A DNA stretch of 9,298 nucleotides, from NCBI GenBank assembly GCA_963519075.1, contig CAUQMH010000061.1, positions 1-9,298 of the forward strand, written 5' to 3'. Of the stretch, positions 5,889 through 9,298 are shown in pieces. Each line of letters opens with the position of its first letter. The stretch's first letter is position 1. Below the pieces are notes generated by a model. It was given only the letters and a program-made list of their open reading frames with translations. It made no database searches and had not been told where the DNA came from. Source of the DNA: JABCPE02 sp963519075 (GTDB taxonomy: Bacteria > Bacteroidota > Bacteroidia > Flavobacteriales > Weeksellaceae). The position numbers and the translations under genes were made by a program.

Positions 5889-6901
5889 ATTTTAAAATCT
5901 ATCTTTTTTATTTCTTTTAGTTGTTTTTCAGCATTAATAGGGTAGTCTTTAGTTTTATAGCCTTGTTTTTGGTCTTCTATGATTCGTTCTAGTATTTTTC
6001 TTATATATTCTTTTAAAGGGATGAATTTATAATCATAGTTCTTATAAAATATTTCTCCTTTTTTATTGACCCAGAGACTATTGTTTGGGCTATTATATTT
6101 CTCTTGACCATAGAAGTTTTTTAGTTCATAATAGGGCAGATATTTATTAGGACGATTTACAATTTCGTAATGGTTTATAATTTTTTTGTCAAAAGGATGA
6201 TTAATTTCTGTTAGGATTTCTAATTGATTGATTTCATCTACTATTTTTTGTTCAATATTGTTATAAACAAAAGGGTAAGGATAGTATTTCCCTTCATATA
6301 AATAGTCTTTTGGATTATTAGATTTTTTCAGAGGCTTCACTTTTATTCCTTTTTTATTGATGAGATAAGAGGTTGATTTTTTGGAAATAGGGGCTATAAA
6401 CCAATGTTCTCCTCCTTTATCAAATTCCCTTTTCCATCCACCTGTATAGACTATTGCATAGCCGTAGTTAAATTGAGTTGCAAAATCCCATTTTGCAGGT
6501 AGAACTTTCTTCCCAAACCAATCTACAAATCCCATTTTATTTTTTTCTACATATCGTCTCAGTCCTTCTTCCCAAATATCATTTCCATTATCAAACCACT
6601 GTGGATAGTATAGAAATTTTCCATTTCTATCATAGACTTCTCCTGCCTCTATTCGTGGGTTATCTTTATCATATTTTTTATTTTTAAAGGAAGTCCCCCA
6701 AAACTCTATTGTAGGTTCATTTATAGGGTTTTCTGTATCATAGATTCTAAATCCCGAAAATTGAGCAGGGATGATGATTTTCCCCTTTTCATTTTTCACA
6801 CCTACCAAAGTGCTGTCAGAAGTATAAAAATAATATAATTTCTCTTGTGTAAACGCTAATTTCCCGATTAATAGGATGAGAATAAGGATTATTTTTCTCA
6901 T
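5879..6901 (-). CDS. Secreted WG-repeat protein
   Basis: The 340-residue product starts with a signal peptide: MRKIILILILLIGKLAFTQE has a short basic start, a hydrophobic core (residues 4-12) and a likely cut near the FT-Q junction. No lipobox cysteine is present, so it is exported rather than lipidated. WG-type repeats, each a hydrophobic strand, a Lys/Asn-Gly turn and a second strand, are visible at about 33-51 (VGVKNEKGKIIIPAQFSGF), 87-97, 123-146 (MGFVDWFGKKVLPAKWDF), 179-190 (YLINKKGIKVKP) and 276-293. Only some keep the classic FVDxxGKxVxPxxY pattern. The lysine-rich C-terminus (297-340) is helical-looking and outside the repeats. WG repeats are common in Bacteroidota and their biochemical role is poorly known. 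The gene is convergent with nrdA and divergent from dgt, so it is a single-gene unit. It is AT-richer than both neighbours, which may mean looser constraint or transfer. Confidence 0.85.
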   Translation of the reverse strand: MRKIILILILLIGKLAFTQEKLYYFYTSDSTLVGVKNEKGKIIIPAQFSGFRIYDTENPINEPTIEFWGTSFKNKKYDKDNPRIEAGEVYDRNGKFLYYPQWFDNGNDIWEEGLRRYVEKNKMGFVDWFGKKVLPAKWDFATQFNYGYAIVYTGGWKREFDKGGEHWFIAPISKKSTSYLINKKGIKVKPLKKSNNPKDYLYEGKYYPYPFVYNNIEQKIVDEINQLEILTEINHPFDKKIINHYEIVNRPNKYLPYYELKNFYGQEKYNSPNNSLWVNKKGEIFYKNYDYKFIPLKEYIRKILERIIEDQKQGYKTKDYPINAEKQLKEIKKIDFKIKM

Positions 6902-6918
6902 ATTTTAAAACTATCTAA

Positions 6919-6926
6919 CAAAGGTA
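6919..6926 (-). promoter_or_regulatory. Predicted -7 box for the WG-repeat gene
   Basis: Read on the minus strand, 6926 to 6919 is TACCTTTG, an exact TAnnTTTG match. It lies 18 bases before the start codon whose ATG begins at 6901, giving a leader of only about 10 bases. The expected -33 region (around 6943-6950) is AT-rich without a clear TTTG, so the call rests on the -7 box alone. Confidence 0.45.
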
Positions 6927-6933
6927 ATTAATT

Positions 6934-6967
6934 TTTGCTACTATAATTTAAAAAATTCCGATATTTG
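6934..6967 (+). promoter_or_regulatory. Predicted promoter for dgt
   Basis: TTTG at 6934-6937 as a -33 element and GATATTTG at 6960-6967 as a -7 element (seven of eight to TAnnTTTG) are separated by 22 bases, within the range reported for flavobacterial promoters. The dgt ATG is 16 bases after the -7 box, so the leader would be very short. It overlaps the divergent WG-gene promoter region; both fit into 82 bases. Confidence 0.4.
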
Positions 6968-6983
6968 GGATTATTTTTAATTT

Positions 6984-8324
6984 ATGCTTAATCAATTATA
7001 TACCAATCGGAGAACAGGAAACTCGGATAGCACTAGTGCTTCAAGGACTGATTTTCAGCGGGATTTTGACCGAATAATTTTCTCTACTTCTTTCCGAAGA
7101 CTACAGAATAAAACGCAGGTTTTCCCTCTCCCAGGTAGCGTTTTTGTGCATAACAGGCTTACCCATTCGCTGGAAGTTGCTTCGGTGGGGAGAAGTCTAG
7201 GGAGCTTTGCGGGGGAGTTTATCGTGGAGAAATTTGCTCAAGAACTAAACGAGAATTCAAAGAATTTTTATCTGCATAATTTACATAATGTGATAGCAGC
7301 AGCGTGTCTCTGCCATGATATAGGAAACCCTGCTTTCGGGCATTCTGGGGAAGATGCCATCGCAAGTTATTTTGAGAAAAATGAAGATTTAAAATCTCTG
7401 ATGACTGAGAAACAATGGGCAGATTTTATCAATTTTGAAGGAAATGCCAATGCTATTCGTGTGCTTACCCATCAGCAAAGAGGCAAGGACAAGGGTGGAC
7501 TTCAGCTAACCATGGCAACTTTGGCAAGTATCGCTAAATATCCCTGTGAATCCATAGCGAAGGACAAAAAACAGCTTCATAGAAAGAAGTTTGGTTTTTT
7601 CCAAAGTGAAAAGGAAACTTTCAAAGAAATAGCCAATGCCACGGCTTTTATCACAGAACAGGAGGAACCGCTGGTGTATAAAAGACATCCCTTCGTATGG
7701 CTGGTAGAGGCGGCGGATGATATTTGCTACAATATCATAGACATAGAAGATGCCCACAGGCTGAAAATCATCTCTTCTTCCGACTGCGAAAACCTCATCT
7801 TAGAACTCATCAAAACCACGGATGAAAACATAAAACGAGTAGAGGACAAACTATCCGTAATTTCTGATAAAAATGACAGAATATCTTACCTCCGTGCAAA
7901 GGTTATCAATTCTCTAATCAATGTTTCCATAAGGCTTTACAAGGAAAAAATTGATGATATTCTTACAGGAAATTTAAACCAGTCGCTGCTTTCTATTTTT
8001 AAAAAAGAAAATAAAACTTTGCAGGATATAAAGCAGTTTTCCATTGACGAAATCTACAATCACCGAGCGGTGGTAGAGATAGAAAATGCGGGATATAATG
8101 TGATGTATGAGCTTCTCAATCATTTTATTCCATCGGCTATAAAAGAAAAACCTAAGGATTATGACAAGAAAGCCCTTCAATTACTGCCCGAGCAGTTCAG
8201 ATACGATGGCGAACCTTATGAAAAGGTAATGGGCGTTTTGGATTTTGTTTCTGGGATGACGGATAACTACGCTACAGACCTTTATCGAAAAATAAAAGGA
8301 ATAGATATCGGGATGACGATGTAA
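6984..8324 (+). CDS. dgt: Deoxyguanosinetriphosphate triphosphohydrolase (dGTPase)
   Basis: HD-domain cytoplasmic enzyme that splits dGTP into deoxyguanosine and triphosphate, lowering the dGTP pool. The 446-residue length and whole-length pattern fit the Dgt family. RTDFQRDFDRIIFSTSFRRL (21-40) and QNKTQVFPLPGSVFVHNRLT (41-60) are family hallmarks around the nucleotide site. Metal ligands of the HD site are H61 (RLTHSLEVA), H111-D112 (CLCHDIGNP) and an Asp of EAADD (D245 or D246). H120 and E123 in FGHSGED match the catalytic E. coli H126/E129 pair. The ATG at 6984 gives the expected N-terminus. It is divergent from the WG-repeat gene and 69 bases before the SPFH gene on the same strand. It sits near, but not in, the nrd operon, and works in the opposite direction to RNR on the dNTP pool. 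Some family members hydrolyse all dNTPs; substrate preference cannot be read from the sequence. Confidence 0.95.
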   Translation: MLNQLYTNRRTGNSDSTSASRTDFQRDFDRIIFSTSFRRLQNKTQVFPLPGSVFVHNRLTHSLEVASVGRSLGSFAGEFIVEKFAQELNENSKNFYLHNLHNVIAAACLCHDIGNPAFGHSGEDAIASYFEKNEDLKSLMTEKQWADFINFEGNANAIRVLTHQQRGKDKGGLQLTMATLASIAKYPCESIAKDKKQLHRKKFGFFQSEKETFKEIANATAFITEQEEPLVYKRHPFVWLVEAADDICYNIIDIEDAHRLKIISSSDCENLILELIKTTDENIKRVEDKLSVISDKNDRISYLRAKVINSLINVSIRLYKEKIDDILTGNLNQSLLSIFKKENKTLQDIKQFSIDEIYNHRAVVEIENAGYNVMYELLNHFIPSAIKEKPKDYDKKALQLLPEQFRYDGEPYEKVMGVLDFVSGMTDNYATDLYRKIKGIDIGMTM

Positions 8325-8340
8325 TTTTTTTACATTTTTT
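8319..8340 (+). terminator. Weak possible terminator at the end of dgt
   Basis: ATGTAA (8319-8324) can pair with TTACAT (8330-8335) around TTTTT, followed by a T run to 8340. The left arm contains the dgt stop codon. The stem is only 6 bp with one G-C pair, so termination would be inefficient at best. The remaining bases to 8393 are AT-rich and I see no convincing TAnnTTTG promoter for the next gene, so read-through from dgt is possible. Confidence 0.35.
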
Positions 8341-8393
8341 GTAACATTTCGTTAGACATTGATACTAATAAATTGAAATTAAATTTTATAATT

Positions 8394-9298
8394 ATGGGAC
8401 TACTTATTTTTAGTTTTTTTGCATTTGTTGCTGTATTGTTTTTTATGGCATCATTATTTACTGTAAAGCAGGAGACTGCGGCAATCATAGAGCGTTTGGG
8501 AAAATTCCATTCTGTTCGCCACGCGGGGCTTCACCTCAAAATTCCATTTATTGATAATATTACTAAAAGATTAACCCTGAAAATCCAACAGCTTGATGTA
8601 TTGATAGATACCAAAACCCTTGATAATGTGTTTATTAAAATGAGAGTTTCGGTTCAGTATCAGGTAATTAGAAATCAGGTAAGTGATGCTTACTATAAAC
8701 TGGAAGACCCTCATAATCAGATAACTTCATATGTTTTTGATGTGGTGAGAGCCGAAGTTCCAAAGCTAAAATTGGATGATGTTTTCGTGAAGAAAGATGA
8801 TATCGCTATCGCTGTAAAAGCTGAAATTCAGGAGGCAATGCAGAGTTATGGATATGATATTATAAAGGCTTTGGTAACGGATATAGACCCAGATGAGCAG
8901 GTAAAACAAGCGATGAACCGAATCAATGCGGCGGAAAGAGAAAAAACTGCTGCCGAGTATGAATCTGAAGCAGAAAGAATTCGTATCGTAGCCGTAGCGA
9001 AAGCAGAAGCCGAGTCTAAAAAGCTGCAAGGGCAGGGGATCGCAGACCAAAGAAGGGAAATCGCGAAAGGTCTGGAAGAATCTGTAAAAATGCTTAATAG
9101 CGTGAATATCAATGCGCAAGAGGCATCGGCGCTGATAGTAGTTACTCAGCATTATGACACGCTTCATTCCATAGGAGCTAACAACCGTTCTAATTTGGTT
9201 CTTCTTCCAAACTCACCAATGGCGGCAAATTCCATGCTGAATGACCTGATAGTAGCCATGAACACCGCGCACAAAGTGGAGGAAGCTGATAAAGGACA
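8394..9298 (+). CDS. SPFH/stomatin-family membrane protein, HIR-like (3' truncated)
   Basis: The frame is open from ATG 8394 to the window edge (301 codons), so the 3' end is missing. An N-terminal hydrophobic helix (residues 2-22) anchors the protein; the SPFH/Band 7 domain begins right after (FTVKQETAAIIERLGKF, 22-38) and runs to about 180. Hallmarks are AGLHLKIPFID, LTLKIQQLDV, TKTLDNVFIKMRVSVQYQV, SYVFDVVRAEVPKLKLDDVF and VTDIDPDEQVKQAMNRINAA. Residues 181-225 form an Ala/Glu/Lys-rich coiled coil (EREKTAAEYESEAERIR, then VAVAKAEAESKKLQGQGIA), the usual oligomerisation part. VVTQHYDTLHSIG (249-261) and SNLVLLPNSP follow. The pattern matches plant hypersensitive-induced-response proteins closely. 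Family members build large ring or cage assemblies on membranes that organise microdomains and influence membrane proteases. This one has no NfeD-type partner visible before it; the downstream side is outside the window. Confidence 0.92.
   Translation, partial: MGLLIFSFFAFVAVLFFMASLFTVKQETAAIIERLGKFHSVRHAGLHLKIPFIDNITKRLTLKIQQLDVLIDTKTLDNVFIKMRVSVQYQVIRNQVSDAYYKLEDPHNQITSYVFDVVRAEVPKLKLDDVFVKKDDIAIAVKAEIQEAMQSYGYDIIKALVTDIDPDEQVKQAMNRINAAEREKTAAEYESEAERIRIVAVAKAEAESKKLQGQGIADQRREIAKGLEESVKMLNSVNINAQEASALIVVTQHYDTLHSIGANNRSNLVLLPNSPMAANSMLNDLIVAMNTAHKVEEADKG

Noticed and set aside
6478..6687. 69-aa plus-strand frame inside the WG-repeat gene
   Set aside because: It overlaps recognisable WG-repeat coding sequence on the other strand and has no leader or family signature.
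8341..8393. Promoter for the SPFH gene (TAAATTG at 8369-8375)
   Set aside because: It is one base short of TAnnTTTG and has no properly spaced TTTG upstream.
8766..9167. 133-aa and 88-aa minus-strand frames opposite the SPFH gene
   Set aside because: The plus strand here is unmistakable SPFH coding sequence; the opposite frames are its shadow.

Overview
The window looks like ordinary chromosome of a Flavobacteriia member (phylum Bacteroidota), most likely of the Chryseobacterium/Riemerella/Elizabethkingia group (Weeksellaceae). The evidence is the AT-rich DNA, Bacteroidota-type promoter boxes (TAnnTTTG), A-rich rather than Shine-Dalgarno leaders, an ATP synthase operon ending at atpG, and a WG-repeat secreted protein. 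The genus is inferred from protein flavour only. I see no tRNA, rRNA, CRISPR array, insertion sequence or phage gene.

Region 1 (1-1832) is the end of an F1Fo ATP synthase operon: the 3' part of atpA (alpha), then atpG (gamma), then a strong intrinsic terminator. The beta and epsilon genes do not follow.

Region 2 (1833-5888) is a class I ribonucleotide reductase operon. A 280-base gap before nrdB holds a DnaA-box match, a perfect 14-base palindrome, short direct repeats and a good Bacteroidota promoter. Then come nrdB, two small unrecognised genes (82 and 119 aa), a GNAT acetyltransferase and nrdA, all on one strand with 10-29 base gaps. The beta subunit carries features of the manganese, NrdI-independent subclass Id described from Flavobacterium johnsoniae. 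Neither subunit has an ATP-cone. A bidirectional terminator ends the operon.

Region 3 (5879-6901, minus strand) is a secreted WG-repeat protein gene, AT-richer than its neighbours. Its stop codon lies inside the shared terminator.

Region 4 (6902-9298) starts with a short divergent promoter region, then dgt (a dGTP triphosphohydrolase) and the 5' part of an SPFH/stomatin-family gene resembling plant HIR proteins, cut by the window end.

A theme links regions 2 and 4: RNR makes deoxynucleotides and Dgt degrades dGTP, so both sides of dNTP pool control lie within 6.5 kb, though in separate transcription units. I did not find a clearly new system. The best leads are the three small genes lodged between nrdB and nrdA, the DnaA-box/palindrome cluster before nrdB, and the subclass Id-like reductase without an ATP-cone.
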